NCBI RefSeq assembly: GCF_023078275.1 | Contig: NC_062971.1 | Span: 1,364,001-1,428,000, forward strand | Source of the DNA: Leguminivora glycinivorella | Taxonomy: Eukaryota > Arthropoda > Insecta > Lepidoptera > Tortricidae | Direction: 5' to 3' | Length of the DNA stretch: 64,000 nt | Made by a program: the position numbers and the translations under genes | In this document: positions 1 through 12,278 of the stretch, one piece after another | Position numbering within the stretch: the first letter of the stretch is position 1 | How the letters are laid out: each line of letters opens with the position of its first letter | Notes under the pieces: model-generated | Told to the model about the DNA's origin: nothing | The model's input: the letters and a program-made list of their open reading frames with translations, nothing else | Database searches by the model: none

Positions 1-268
1 AAAATTAATAAGGGTTTACTAAGATCGTTTTTTGATAATATTTATATTTTCGGAAATAATCGCTCCTAAAGGAAAAAAAAGTGCGTCCCCCCCCTCTAAC
101 TCTTGAACCATAGGTTTAAAAAATATGAAAAAAATCACAAAAGTAGAACTTTATAAAGACTTTCTAGGAAAATTGTTTTGAACTTGATAGGTTCAGTAGT
201 TTTTGAGAAAAACACGGAAAACTACGGAACCCTACACTGAGCGTGGCCCGACACGCTCTTGGCCGGTT
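1..268 (+). repeat. Fragment of a dispersed repeat ending in GGCCGGTTTTT
   Basis: This stretch matches 42617-42906 in the same orientation and 46473-46740 in the opposite one. Shared landmarks are a C-rich run after GTGCGTC and the terminal block AGCGTGGCCCGACACGCTC. Only the right-hand third of the longer element is present, and the left edge is cut by the window. It is non-coding. Confidence 0.8.
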
Positions 269-816
269 TTTTTTCCTATAGTTACTTACACAGTAGTACG
301 ATTGTGCAAAGTTTTGTTGAAAAATACCCAGTGGTTCAGCCAGCAGAAGAAAAAAACCAAATTCATGAAATATGAGTTTTCTCTCAAATTATTTAACTTT
401 ATCATACAATTTTTTTTTTTTTTTTTCATTTTGGTTAACTAAATAGTACTTATAACCTGGAAGAAATTTGAGTCTCCAACTATAATATTTCTGCAAAAAG
501 TACGTAAATCAACATTTCAATTTTTTTTTTAGTTTCTGAAAGAGCGACCACTCTAAGTGATACTTCTAAAAAAGCCTTATTTAATGATCTTACGTACTTT
601 TTGCAGAAATATATAGTTGGAGACTCAATTTTCTTCCAGGTACTATTTAGTTAACCAAAATGAAAAAGATTGTATGATAGAGTTAAATACTTTTAGAGAA
701 AAATCATAACTCATGAATTTGGTTTTTTTTTCTGCCGGCTGAACCACTGGAAATTTTTCAACAAAACTACACAATCGTACTACTAAGTGTAAGTAACTAT
801 AGAAAAAAAACCAGCT
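268..816. repeat. Inverted repeat with ~245-bp arms
   Basis: The left arm (about 268-515) reads back as the right arm (about 575-816). Both contain CTATAGTTACTTACAC and the AAAAAGTACGTAA block. The loop is about 60 bases. This is probably a foldback or TIR element inserted at the end of the preceding repeat. Short ORFs on both strands are by-products of the arms. Confidence 0.75.
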
Positions 817-944
817 TCTAATCATTAAAGGGCATTTTTTCTTCCCTTATCCTGCTACGGCCTTTAAAGACGCAGTAGAAGGGTAAAAGGTTGCTCTTTA
901 CAGATTAAAATTTCAATAAATAAACAGGTTTAGAAATAAAAAAT

Positions 945-1345
945 AGTGCGTTTAGTCCCTCCGCGCGGAAGAAGCGAAACTTCGTAATGTGGAAATGAAA
1001 GTAACCTTAAAAACCATTTTGTCCAGTGACTGTCGTGTTTTTGCGTTTAGTTACTTCCATATTTTTACTGTTTTAACTATGTTACATTGCTAATTGCTCA
1101 TATTATTAAAATAGCAAACATAAACTCATCAAACACGAACAAGTTAAAGAGTTTCACTTCAAAAATTGGCATAATTTTTGGTATATTCCTCGCATTCATA
1201 TCAGTCAATCTTTTTTTTTTAATTCGAGTTGGTAACACTGAGGCTCTTTTAACGCTGTCAGTTGGAAGTGTCAACTCTGAGCGTTAAACGTTTAACGCTA
1301 TCAGTTTTAAGTCGCATTAGAAGTTTCGCTTCAATTATGACGTAG
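945..1345 (+). repeat. Dispersed repeat shared with 56955-57240
   Basis: Both copies contain GTCCCTCCGC, GAAGAAG(C/T)GAAACTT and repeated AACGTTTAACGCT(A/G)TCAGT motifs in the same order. I see no coding capacity. The flanks 817-944 and 1346-1840 hold nothing I recognise. Confidence 0.6.
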
Positions 1346-1840
1346 GCCGACAGACTAAATAAACAGGTTTAGAAATAATTATGTTGTAGGCTGCTAGACA
1401 CCGGATTACACATATTTTTATCTTATCCAATCAATACCGAAAATAATTGTATAAAAACTTTTTAATTCTTTTGAATTGACCTTGCTGTCCCTTTTTGTTC
1501 ATAGCGTGCTGAAATAGATGCCGCCTACTGTTTTCTTACAGAGGTCAGTACGAACCGTACCGATTAACCCTTAGTCAATGACGTACGACTTCTTGCCTAC
1601 GCGTTTAATTCGTGTTGCCATTTACTTTAATTTTGAGTCGACAGAATTTTGTCATTAAAATAATATCTGAATCTACTACTTATTTACGAGTCTCGCCGCC
1701 GTAAATGGATGTAGCGACAACTAGAGCGAAATACGTGGTACTTGGCTTATTGTTTATGTATAGCTATTGCCGCTATTGGTACAGCCAGCATCAATCGAGC
1801 GGGTGAAATAATGCACCAAAAGTTTCCGACATCCTGAATA

Positions 1841-1959
1841 ACATATTTAAAGTCACACACAGGTCGAACGCGATTAATTAACATTATTTTTACCTTTTTT
1901 CCCAACGTTTCGGCCGGGTTGTACTGGCCGTGGTGACCTGTGTGTGACTTTAAATATGT
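1841..1959. repeat. 25-bp perfect inverted repeat
   Basis: 1841-1865 and 1935-1959 are reverse complements (core AAAGTCACACACAGGTC) and are separated by 69 bases. This may be the termini of a very small TIR element. No coding sequence was found. Confidence 0.7.
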
Positions 1960-2009
1960 GTACAAAGCCCGAGAACTTAAAGTGTTATATCCTGAATAAC
2001 TTCTTTAAA

Positions 2010-3240
2010 TATAGATTTTTTTTTTTTTTTTTTTAATTTATTGAATAATAAACGAAAAATTACACATTCTTACACAAGACCCATCGTTGGCAAAACCTTG
2101 AAGAGGTTTGTGTGCCGATGGGGAGTTCAGTATATTACTTAACTATATCTATACCTAAGTTTTGAATACTAGTTAGGATTCTTAGTACATATAGCTTAAG
2201 TCGTTAGATTGTAACAAATGCATTTTAATACATTTTTTAATATTTTTTCCATTAAGATACTTAAGTCTTACGTCCTCTGGCATCTCATTCAGTATTTTTG
2301 GTAGAATATATGTATACAACCTAGTGCCGTATACGTTATTATATTTGGGTATACAATATTTGTTTTGTCTCTGCAAGGTTCTTAATTTTATACATCTATT
2401 TTTTACTTTTATATTATTGACATGATGATATTCTTCCGTTAGTACAGCTAGTTTAATTTTTTTTTGAATTGGGAGTATATTACAGTATTTGAACAATTGA
2501 GCATAGTCTGTTTCATATTTCTTTTTTACATGTCTAGGTACCAGTAACTTCAATAATCTTATTTGTAAGTTATATATTTTTTCTACATAGGTTTTATAGG
2601 TTCGACCGTAACTACTCAGAGCGTAACCGATCACAGAGTCAGCAAGGGCTAAGTATAGCATACGTAGTGTTTTGTATGGTAATTTGTACCTCAGGGTTGA
2701 CATTTTACATAAAATTGCTCTTAGTTTATCGCACACATAATTAATATGTGGCCCCCAATTGAATCTGTGGTCGATTATAAGCCCCAGGTACATGTGTTCT
2801 GTGACCACTTCTATTTTTATACAATTACATGCTGTGGTATTAAGTTGGTGCAGACAGTTATGTTGGTGTGCAATCACATTAATATCATGAGTAGTTTTAT
2901 TGTGAGCTGAACGAATATGCATTATTTTTGTTTTCTGCGCGTTAATTACTAAGCCCATATCATGTGCCCATTTGCACACAGTGTTGAAGTTAGATTGCAT
3001 CGTGCGCTCGGCGACGGCTACGTCGCGGTCAGCTGTGATAATGCATGTGTCGTCCGCGAACTGGTAGACAGACCCCTCGGTTATTAGGTTACACATATCA
3101 TTGACGTAAACTAAGTATTCAGTTGGGCCAATAATCGATCCCTGGGCGGTGCCTTTTACGCTTTTTGTTTCATTACTGTATGTGTTATTTATTTTTACTC
3201 GCGTATGTCTGTTTTTGTGATAAATCTGTAGAGGTACAGT
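2010..3240 (-). mobile_element. 5'-truncated non-LTR retrotransposon (jockey-like RT)
   Basis: An open frame runs on the minus strand from about 3240 to the stop at 2182. It contains the reverse-transcriptase motifs AQGSIIGP (about 3130-3160) and QFADDT, the catalytic Asp pair, at about 3045-3065. A C-terminal thumb-like region follows. The endonuclease and the N-terminal half of the RT are missing, so this is the usual 5'-truncated dead copy. The poly-T run at 2012-2033 on the plus strand is its poly-A tail. The clade is judged only from motif style. Confidence 0.85.
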
Positions 3241-3300
3241 TCGCGGTCAGAAATATGAAAGATTAATTATACAATATCTGGGCGACCGCTCGGTTCTATT

Positions 3301-3360
3301 TTTAACCCCCGACGCAAAAACGAAGGGGTGTTATAAGTTTGACGTGTCTGTTTTTGTGTA

Positions 3361-3391
<31 letters not shown>

Positions 3392-3870
3392 TTGTCTGTC
3401 TGTCTGTCTGTGTGTGTGTCTGTCTGTGGCATCGTAGCTCTCGAACGGATGAACCGATTTTGATTTAGTTTTTTTGTCTGAAAGCTGAGTTATATTACAT
3501 TATTGTAGATAGAAAAAAAATAAAAACTTTATTTCTGGCTGGGATTCGAAACCCTGACACCCGCAATGTGCTTGCGAACATTAGACCGACCTCTTACGAC
3601 TGAGCTACGCCTAGCCGATGCGCGGTCGGCGAAATTAACGACCTTATTTTGCGTTTACTAACGCGAAAGAAAAACGCATGAAAACTCGAAATTCGCGTTT
3701 TCCGGGATCTAAGGCAGGCAAGCTAGATCGATTTTTCACCCCCGAAAAAACCCCCACATAACAAATTTCAGCGAAATCGTTAGAGCGGTTTCCGGCGGTT
3801 CGTCGGTATATATATAAATAAATATACAAGAATTGCTCGTTTAAAGATATAAGATACACTCACATATTTT
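3301..3870 (+). repeat. Composite repeat with (TGTC)n and a tRNA-like segment
   Basis: It begins with ACCCCCGACGCAAAAACGA, also found at 53403 (plus) and 9306 (minus). A TGTC/TGTG microsatellite follows at 3360-3425. The minus strand of 3540-3622 reads like a tRNA-derived head, with box-B-like GGTTTCGAATCCC and A-box-like TAGCTCAGTCG. Its part at about 3644-3860 returns inverted at 47965-48170. It does not fold as a clean tRNA, so no tRNA gene is called. Confidence 0.6.
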
Positions 3871-4727
3871 TGTTAAATAGTCACAAAATGGTAGTTACTT
3901 CAGAATAGTGTTCGTTTAGTTCGAAATCGTCTAACATTATGAAACCTTAAACGCATCGAGTAAGAATTCTTGCGTGACTTATACCCGTGTCCATACTTGA
4001 TGCATTTACCCCTGCAAGTTTAAAGGTCCGGAAATAGAAGCCTACCGGCCAATTACAGAGGTCGATAGTAATTAACTCGTAGCCAATGACGTAAACTATT
4101 AAATCTTTATACCAGCTACCGGCTATACAAGTACACGTCTGAGGGCAATCCACGAGAATGTCGACATGCTTTTACCTTGTACGGCAGCTATTTCAATCAA
4201 ATCCGTAAAGCTCGAGAAAATACTGCCAATTTGTTAACCAAGTCATGAAAAGTACCGCTTAACCCTTCTGTCTGAGAAGACACAACTTCCCTTTCTTAGC
4301 ATCTTCAAAAGTATTAGAAGAATTGCAACTGGAATGCCCCTGCTACGGAGCTACGTCGTAGCACACGTAGTGTTTTAGTTTAATCACTACAAAGCTGTAA
4401 AGTACTTTCCACGACAAAGCAGACTAACTTGGCAGTGATTTGAATAGAACAAGCGTATATTGCCGGCGATCGGGGGATCGATTACTCATTGATACTAACT
4501 ACTACTCACATCCGTCCGGATCAAACAGCTACAACAACGTTACAGATTGCAAAATCCGGACTTCTCTTTAAACGCTTTCGTAGCGCTACGCTCGTAGTGC
4601 CTGGCTACGAAAAATATAATAAGATGACGTTATAGGTAATTTCTGCCCACATTTACGTTTACATTTACATTTTTGTACATTTACGTGTGCCCTTATAATA
4701 ATAAGGGGTTAATGTCAGAGCACACCG
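3871..4727. other. No recognisable gene
   Basis: AT-rich sequence with only short open frames that lack splice context or family motifs. CTACG-rich short inverted repeats at 4580-4610 are the only structure I noticed. Confidence 0.5.
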
Positions 4728-4730
4728 TTA

Positions 4731-4995
4731 GGCCGGCAACAGACAATCTTAAATTTCATAATCTTAAAAAATCATAATCTTACGAAATCAGATCGAGTGC
4801 ACGGATTTCCATACAATTTCGCAACTGTCCACATCAAACAGTCTTATTTTTTAAGATTATGTTTTTTTTTTCAGATTGATCTGACAGATTGCGAATAATA
4901 TGAATTTTAAGAATGTGTGTGGCAAGGCAGTCGATCTTATTTTATAAGATTATGATTTTTTAAGATTATGAAATTTAAGACTGTCTGTTCTGGCC
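4731..4995. mobile_element. 265-bp TIR element (MITE) with TTA target duplication
   Basis: The ends are ~50-bp inverted repeats (GGCCGGCAACAGACAATCTT at left; right end reads inward as GGCCAGAACAGACAGTCTT). TTA at 4728-4730 is repeated at 4996-4998. A 3-bp TTA/TAA duplication with GG ends is the PIF/Harbinger signature. The element has no coding capacity. Confidence 0.8.
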
Positions 4996-4998
4996 TTA

Positions 4999-6085
4999 GA
5001 CGTGCTTAGATAGGCACGTGCATTTGAATGTTGGAGCGAAGCACACACATACGCGTCACGCAAGCGGTGTGCCGTCTCCCATAAGGATCCCTATATTACA
5101 ACGCGACATACACGTCTACCTACACGTAGCCGGTGTGCATCCATGTGTACAAGACTTTAGAGTTAAGAATAACAATAGGACAAGAGACGCTGAGCTATCG
5201 AGGGCAGACCAGATCATCAATTACAAATGAATTAAGGTAAGTGCTTCGTCATCATTAATATGTCACAGAAAACTTGGAAGAGGGCCAGTGAAAAGGTTTG
5301 AGGAATAACTTTCCAACATTTTTGCTCATTTTCCTTCCAGATATTACGATGTAAATACAGTCAGCGATTATAGAACCTGGGTCGACCATAGATCATTTAG
5401 ATTCGTATTTAATTTTACGACATTTTTCTAATATGAAAGATTTACGGGTAGAAAAGAACGAATTAAGGTCAATGGAAAAAAGATCGGTATATTCAATTTA
5501 CTCCTGGAAAAAGTCGGAGCTCTCGTATTTGTATTTACATACTCGTACGTAGCTCAGCTCAGGCACAGTCAGAAAGAAAGAGTGTCACTCCTCTGATCTA
5601 CCGACCTCAACTAAAGTGGATGCATTGTGCACATTGACCTCCTGTGGACTATGTCACCTCAGTGAAATTGATACTTGACAATTCTGTGCCTATTTCTGGG
5701 TTGATAAGTAATCATTGTTACTCAGCGTCAATATTTCCTTGTTGAACAGGCAATGAACGCCGAAGTGTCACTGTCGGGAGACAATTGTCACATTGTTAAA
5801 TAGGCCACAGATCGTGTCACAAAATCTGGCACGAATTGAATGACCAAAATTTTGATTGTTTGAGTGACATATGTATCGGTATATTCCGTCTACTGTCGTA
5901 ACTGCCAAGCTAGCTATCACACACGTACATATTTCTATTCACTCATTCGTTCAATTCGTGCCAGCTCTTGTGAATTTACCTGTACTATAGTTCACACGGC
6001 ATGGCGATGGCTTGCCGTGGTAGATGTTAAAGCGGACTGACACTACATCATGTCGCAAATCACAATTTGCTTTTACCATCCACAG
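4999..6085. other. Region upstream of the first visible USP8 exon
   Basis: I looked here for exons coding for the USP8 segment just before the catalytic Cys box and found none that joins in phase. A frame at 5130-5233 ends at a good GTAAGT donor, but its phase does not match the exon at 6086. The MIT, rhodanese-like and linker parts must lie outside the window or in exons I cannot recognise. Confidence 0.4.
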
Positions 6086-9000
6086 GGCCGCGGTCTTACG
6101 GGCTTGAAGAACCTTGGAAACACATGCTACATGAACTCCATTATCCAGTGCCTCAACAACACCGCCATACTGTGTCATTACTTCTGCAACGGGCAGTACA
6201 TGGAGCATGTCAACAGGTACTTGAACTAACTTTGACTGCCAAAGACGTCAACAAGCTTTCAACCCGATCAAACTTCGAGATCTTCTCATAGGAGAGACAT
6301 AGCTGACGTAGCACTTCACTTTATATTTTAAACTGCGTTTTCACTTAGTGTTCTGAACACTGAACAGGTCCCGTAACCTAATAGAATAGACGTTTATTCG
6401 TGAACACAGGTAAGACAAAATACACATAATAACAACAAGACAGAAAGGAATGAAGTGCCACGAAATGGCCTCATCTCAGCGTGAATGGCATTTCTGCGAC
6501 GCGAAACACCACCGAAACGCCGCAGAAATGTAGTCTGGCTCCGTCGCGCCAATACGCAAGAGCGATAGAGATAGATAGCTACGAAAGAGATATTATCCTG
6601 AGCGTTTGTGCTACGCACACAGTTCTGAGCGAGCCTTCGTTCGTTCGTGCGGAGATAAAAACACTTGACGTCCACATCTTTATCGATGCACGAGTTGCAA
6701 CCCAACTGTACGCCGATTGCAACACCGATTAAGCGTTTTCATGCAAGTTGCTATCACATTACAGTCTGTCTATATTGGCCCTTAGCGTGGCCCGACTCTA
6801 GGTATCTTCATGTACATGAGATTGAAAGATCTAGACGCACTTTTTGCTTAAATATTGAGCCCCTATTGATCTCGGTTATGTTAAACATGGAGTACATATT
6901 TGTTTAATTTTGTATGGATGATAATTTATTTTGTACCAGGGCGCATGGAACGCGAGGAGCGATCGCAGAAGAATTGGCAGCAGTGGTACGAGCGCTGTGG
7001 TCTGGTCAGTACCGATACATCGCCACCATCGATTTAAGGGTAAGAAAATCTTTTGTATGTATTACCAAAAACGATTTTTTACAATGAGGTGAAATTATTG
7101 TTGTACCACTAGTAGGTACTAATTACCCGAGCAAGCGAAAGATTAAAAAGTAAATATACTAGCGAGTGGTGCGAAAAGTATCACAGTTATCTTGAGCGAT
7201 GCAAAGGTTTCAACTCTTTCAAGGCACGAGTGTTAAACAAGTTTTGGCTTGCGAGTGAAACACAATTTTTCAACGTGAAGGAAATAATGACTGTAAAACA
7301 TTTAAACAATTTACTCAATTTCGCTATCCCTCATAAGAAAATGTCTCAAAATTGGCTTCAGGCTACTTTGCCCCACGTAAAAAGCATGTATGAGGAACGT
7401 TATGAAAGTGCGTGAAGTGAAAGTGGTTTGTCGGTATCGTAGCAAATAGAAATCCGTAATTGCTGCCTACCCCTATGGGAATCAGGCGTGACTTTTTGCG
7501 AGCGTTTAACCATTTGATGTGGTGAAAATACTGTTTGACAAAATTCGACAAGTCCATGACGTTTTCAGAATGAAGTGGGCAAGCACCAGCGAGCGTTCCG
7601 GGGCTGCGAGCAGCAAGACTCCCACGAGTTCCTCACGATCCTCATGGATTGGCTCCATCTAGACTTACAGTTCTCCAGCAAACCTCAAATAAAGGTACAA
7701 TAACCTTCTTGATCCTTTCTCTCAGAGCTGAGAAACGTTTTGTCGTTTTCTGTATGTCGCTAACTATGCACTTTCAACCTATCAGTAGGCACTTATATAC
7801 GAGAGCGACTACCTTTTGTTCGTTTCTGTCGCCGATAGCGCTTCGCTTACTCGTTTTTGGTGAGACCAGTGACTTACGAGGCTCCATGCTATCTGAAATG
7901 AGTAATAGGGAAGTTGACTGTAGTTAAAATAAAATATTTTATACCATGCACGAAATAAAGCATCAGACAAATATAAGAAAAACTGGACAGAAGTTATTTT
8001 TAAATCTAATTTCTATTTAATAAGTCCGGCAGAAATATATAAAGTAACTGAGTTGACCGTGACGTCAGCGTCACTCAATTCGATTTCATATAAATTCCAT
8101 ATTAGCAAGTCGTTCAAATTCGCTTTGACAGTTCTTAAAAAGAAGCTGATTTGACTAGGAGGCAAGTAACCTATTCCTAAAACATTATACAACATTATAC
8201 AATGAAAAAATCAACCTGGCTTTAATGTTCGGTTCTACCTCATTGTACTGATAAATAGCAAGTTGTCTTGGGTACTTTTTCTCCATCTCAAATATGTTTA
8301 TTCAAAACATTAATACCAATAATTTATAATATTTTTTTCTTTTACAGGATAGTCTCCCACCCTCCGAAAAAGCGTGGCACGAGTTCACGAAATCCAAAGA
8401 GAGCTTCATCCTACGGCTATTCTACGGGCAGATCCGGTCCACGGTGAAGTGTACGGTGTGCGGCAAGCAGAGCGTCACGTACGAGTCCTTCTCCAACCTG
8501 AGTCTGGAGCTGCCGGCTAACGCTAACCGGTGTACGCTCAGTGTAAGTAACATTCAACAGCATTGTATATAATAATAAATAAATAATAAATATTATAGGA
8601 CATTCTTACACAGATTGACTGAGGCCCACGGTAAGCTCAAGAAGGCTTGTGTTGTGGGTACTCAGACAACGATATATGTAATATATAAATATTTATATAC
8701 ATAGAAAACATCCATGACTCAGGAACAAATATCTGTGCTCATCACACAAATAAATGCCCTTACCGGGATTCGAACTCGGGACCACGGCGCAGCTGGCAGG
8801 GTCACTTCCGACTGCGCCAGACACATTGTATATAACCACAAAATTAAAATTTTGAAAAAAACCCCGACCGCGACATAGTAGACCGATTTTCATGAAACAT
8901 GTCTAAGAACACTTTTTTTTTAACACATTGACTGAGGCCCACGGTAAGCTCAAGAAAGCCTGTGCTGTGGGTACTCAGACAACGATATATGTAATATATA

Positions 9001-11137
9001 AATACTTATATACATAGAAAACATCCATGACTCAGGAACAAATATCTGTGCTCATCACACAAATAAATGCCCTTACCGGGATTCGAACCCGGGACCGCGG
9101 CGTAGCAGGCAGGGTCAGTACCGACTGCGTCAGACCGGTCGTCGCTCCCGACTAACTCAGCTTTCAGACAAAAAAACTAAATCTAAATCGGTTCATCCAT
9201 TCGGGAGCTACGATGCCACAGACAGACACACACACAGACAGACAGACAAACAGAGAGACAGATACGTCAAACTTATAACACCCCGTCGTTTTTGCGTCGG
9301 GGGTTAAACAGACATCGACGAGTGCGCATGAATGGTACTCTGTAAATAGTAGCGCGTTGATATCTTTTGTACAGTCGAGTGTAAATATGGGTGTACACAT
9401 CTTACTCGAAAATATGTCCCATAGCATCTTAGTCCGGTGTAATAAGAGCGTAGTACCATATTTATGAGACGATTTTTTCGATACATGTTTTTGCACTTGA
9501 CTGTACTACTTCATTTTTCATTACAGTTGACTACAGCGTTTCTATATCAATATTATAGCAGAGTTGAAAGCTAATAAAAATTGCGCAGGTACTGTTTGGT
9601 ATACGAAATCTTCATTCAACCATTATAGTCGCCAAAAAAAGAAATATCGAAATGTTTTGCCATGCTATCTTAAGATTCACGACATCTTAGGCAAAAATCC
9701 TTGTCCAGTTGATAATACGTTTGTGATACGGGTAAGTCCATGGTCTGCGCTTTTTTTTGTATAGGTCTCCCTTCGGATAGGTCTCCCTCGAGAATAACTG
9801 CATCTCTGTTTAATACGATTACTTGAAATTGAAGCGCGCTTTAATCTAGAGGTTTGAATTTACGTTTACGCCTCCAAACATAAGTTTTTTTTCCTTCCAG
9901 GACTGCCTAAAACTATACCTAAACGGTGAAACCATCCCCGGCTGGAACTGCCCGGGCTGCAAGGAGAAGCGAGACGCGCTCAAGAAACTCGACATCTCGC
10001 GCCTGCCGCCCGTCCTCGTCATACACTTCAAGCGCTTCTACGTCGACCCCAAGGAATACATGGCCAATGCTTATAGAAAGAAACAGACCTATATAGACTT
10101 CCCACTTGAAGATTTAGATATGAGACAGTTCTCACTTAATTGTAGCCCGAATAATCAGATTTTTAATCTTTATGCGGTGTCTAATCATTACGGGTCTATG
10201 GAGGGCGGACACTACACGGCATATTGTAAGAGCAGCGTGTATGGCAAGTGAGTATCTTTACTTTAGGACCAGTTGCATCAACCACTGTTAACAGATACGA
10301 CAACTAAAAAAAATTGAAATTAAAATTGGAACTGTTTATTTCTTTAAAAATTAATCAGTACATGCATATATCTTAGCCTAATCTATATTTATTCTAGATT
10401 GTTAACTTCAGGCAGCAGAAGTCTATGTAAAATACTATACAAAAAAATCCTATAAAAAAAAACATTCAGTCGAATTGAGAACCTCCTCCTTTTTTTGAAT
10501 TCGGTTAAAAAATGATTGCTAACGCTAAACAGGAACAAAAAGTTTGGTGCAACCGAACATTTCCTTTAGAAATACAGACAAAGCCATTATAAATCGAAAA
10601 ATGATTATGTCCAACGCGCTACACCTAACCGTAATTATATTTCCAAGCCACACCAATCTTCAAGGTCTCCAAGAAAATCCTAATATAGTCCAAATTCTGA
10701 GCGATGCGTATATAGCCTAAATATATTACATACAAAATTTGCTACAGAATTATCCTAATTGCATTTTAAATTGAGTTTAGTTTCATTTGTTCGGAAAATT
10801 TTAGCGACAAAATAATGCTACTTTATTTTTTCACATAAAAGTTAAAATTCCATTGAACCAAAATGGACATCTCATTGAACATTGGGCGGCAAGAGGATAG
10901 ACATGGCCAAACATTAGTGTGCATTAATGTGCACCTTAGCTATATTTTGCAATCCTTGTGAAGCTGAAGAATACTCTGTATGTCAAGTAAACTCAACTCT
11001 AAGTATAAAACAATCCTATCTTTTCCAGATGGTACAAATACGACGACCACGTGGTGACAGAGATCTCCTCGAGCGAAGTGAAGTCGAGCGCCGCCTACAT
11101 TCTGTTCTACACCTCCTGCAATATGCGCATGTCGTGA
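6086..11137 (+). CDS. Usp8: Ubiquitin carboxyl-terminal hydrolase 8 (UBPY-type), catalytic domain, 3' part of gene
   Basis: Cysteine protease that removes ubiquitin from proteins; USP8 acts on endosomal cargo and ESCRT partners. Exons: 6086-6216, 6940-7039, 7569-7694, 8348-8542, 9901-10247 and 11029-11137. All have GT-AG introns, and phases join without a stop to give about 335 residues. Visible landmarks: Cys box GLKNLGNTCYMNS in exon 1; ALWSGQYRYI in exon 2; QQDSHEF in exon 3; zinc-binding pairs CTVC (exon 4) and CPGC (exon 5); VLVIHFKRF; and the His box NHYGSMEGGHYTAYCK in exon 5. Exon 6 begins WYKYDDH and ends AAYILFYTSCN before TGA at 11135-11137. GQYRYI, the FPLEDLD block and SSAAYILFYTS favour USP8 over other USPs. 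All catalytic residues are present. The first exon starts in phase 0, so upstream exons are expected but were not found. Intron 4 carries SINEs and intron 3 a dispersed repeat. Confidence 0.88.
6470..6640 (+). repeat. Dispersed repeat in USP8 intron 1, inverted copy at 51430-51600
   Basis: It shares GAAACGCCGCAGAAATG, GTCTGGCTC and CAAGAGCGATAGAGATAGAT with the reverse complement of 51430-51600. Overlapping small open frames on both strands are by-products. Confidence 0.65.
7918..8160 (-). repeat. Dispersed repeat in USP8 intron 3, inverted copy at 62378-62622
   Basis: The reverse complement of this ~240-bp segment aligns along its whole length with 62378-62622. Shared blocks include AACTTGCTAATATGGA-like, GACGTCACGGTCAACTCAG-like and TCTGATGCTTTAT stretches. 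It is non-coding. Confidence 0.75.
8600..8822 (-). mobile_element. tRNA-derived SINE
   Basis: Read on the minus strand it starts with a tRNA-like head (A box in CTGGCGCAGTCGG, B box in GTTCGAATCCCGG). A conserved body follows (ATTTGTGTGATGAGCAC, CCTGAGTCATGGATG), with an AT-rich 3' end. Five more copies lie at 8926, 45508, 58462, 58915 and 62018. Confidence 0.85.
8823..9306 (-). repeat. ACCCCCGACGCAAAAACGA-family repeat split by a SINE
   Basis: The minus strand of 9149-9306 and of 8823-8925 together match 53403-53620 (plus strand) as one continuous repeat. It starts at the GGGGTTAAA end and runs into GACATAGTAGACCGATTTTC on the other side. A second SINE copy (8926-9148) sits between the two halves, so it is the later insertion. 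The element lies in USP8 intron 4. Confidence 0.75.
8926..9148 (-). mobile_element. tRNA-derived SINE nested in an older repeat
   Basis: Same family and orientation as 8600-8822, with body sequence nearly identical. The tRNA-like head reads GGTCTGACGCAGTCGG with B box GTTCGAATCCCGG. A T-rich run at its plus-strand left edge could be its tail. Confidence 0.8.
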
Positions 11138-12110
11138 TCGCGAGGCCGGAAGCGACCCAGCGAGGCCAGCGGTAGCTTTAGGCCTTAGGAAGTGTATTGG
11201 TGCCTAGGCCAAACCATGTTGAGGCGAGAATTTGTACATAAAGTCCACCGCAAGCTGTCAACATTTCCCGTAAAATACATACACGTCGTGATCGCGAGGC
11301 CGGAAACGACTCAGTGGGGACAGCGGTAGCTTTAGGCCTTAAAACTCGTTGTAGCTAGGCCGTTGAATTTGTACATAGAGTCCACCACAAGCTATCTATG
11401 CTTCCTTTAAAATGTGTATGTCATGATTGCGAGGCCGAAAACTACTCAGTGAGGCCATAGGCAGTTTTAGACCTTAGGAAGTGCATTGGTGGCTAGGCCA
11501 AGTGTTGATTATACATGTATTGGCCCTGCTGAGGCAGGAAATTGTACATAAAGTCCGGTGAAACCAGTGAGCCAGCGATAGCTTTAGGCCTTAGGAACTT
11601 CTCCGTAGCTAGGCGAGGTGTTTGAGACTATGTATTGGCTTTATTGAGGACAGGAATTTGTACATAAAGTCCGGTGAAACCTACCTTTACACTTTCTGAA
11701 ACATGTGGATGTCGTGATCGCGAGGCCGGAAGGGGCCTAGCGAGGCTAGCGGTAGCTTTAGACCTTAAAAACTCGTTGTGGTTAGGCCAAGTGTTGAATT
11801 TGTACATAAAGTCCTACGAAACATACCTTTACACTTCCTGTAATATTCACATGTCGTGATCGCGAGGCCGAAAGCGACCCAGTGAGCCCAGTGGTAGCTT
11901 TAGGCCTTGGGAACTTATCAATGGGTAGGCCAAGTGTTTGAGACTATATGTTGGCTATATTGAGGCAGGATTCATAGATAAACTCCAGTGCAGCCTACAT
12001 TCTCTGCTACACCTACAATTCGTGATAGCGAGGGCGAAAGCAGCCCAATAAGGCCGGAGATTGGGGTTCGACCTAGTAGAGAAACTGGGCCTAGTATGTT
12101 TCTGAGTGAA
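11101..12110 (+). repeat. Degenerate ~150-bp tandem repeat over the USP8 stop codon and 3' UTR
   Basis: About seven units follow each other, with core GTCGTGATCGCGAGGCCGGA at 11131, 11285, 11422 (diverged), 11711 and 11852. A unit lacking the first part lies near 11560, and a weaker one near 12010. Each continues into GCGGTAGCTTTAGGCCTTA and TTTGTACATAAAGTCC. The first unit includes the last codons and TGA of USP8. Later units carry a matching block, such as CTTCCTGTAATATTCACATG at 11835, upstream of the core. An eighth, isolated unit lies at 12530-12620. They are not coding after the first stop. Confidence 0.8.
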
Positions 12111-12278
12111 TGCGTTTTAGTTAATTTACTCTGTCTTCTCTTTGGCGGTGACCAAAAACCACTTAAAGAGGCCGAATGTAAAATTTTAACCTTTGGGATC
12201 TTCGCCTAAACGGGAAACTAAGCCAAGTACCGTTCATCACATGAGCAATGCTAATGCAAAACGAAAGGCGGAGGGTAG

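Noticed and set aside
3540..3622. tRNA gene on the minus strand
   Set aside because: A- and B-box-like blocks are present but the arms do not pair properly and it sits in a dispersed repeat, so it is a tRNA-derived repeat head.
5018..5230. 70-codon open frame ending near a GTAAGT donor upstream of USP8
   Set aside because: The frame stops just before the donor. The alternative frame that stays open leaves phase 2, which does not fit exon 6086, and neither resembles USP8.
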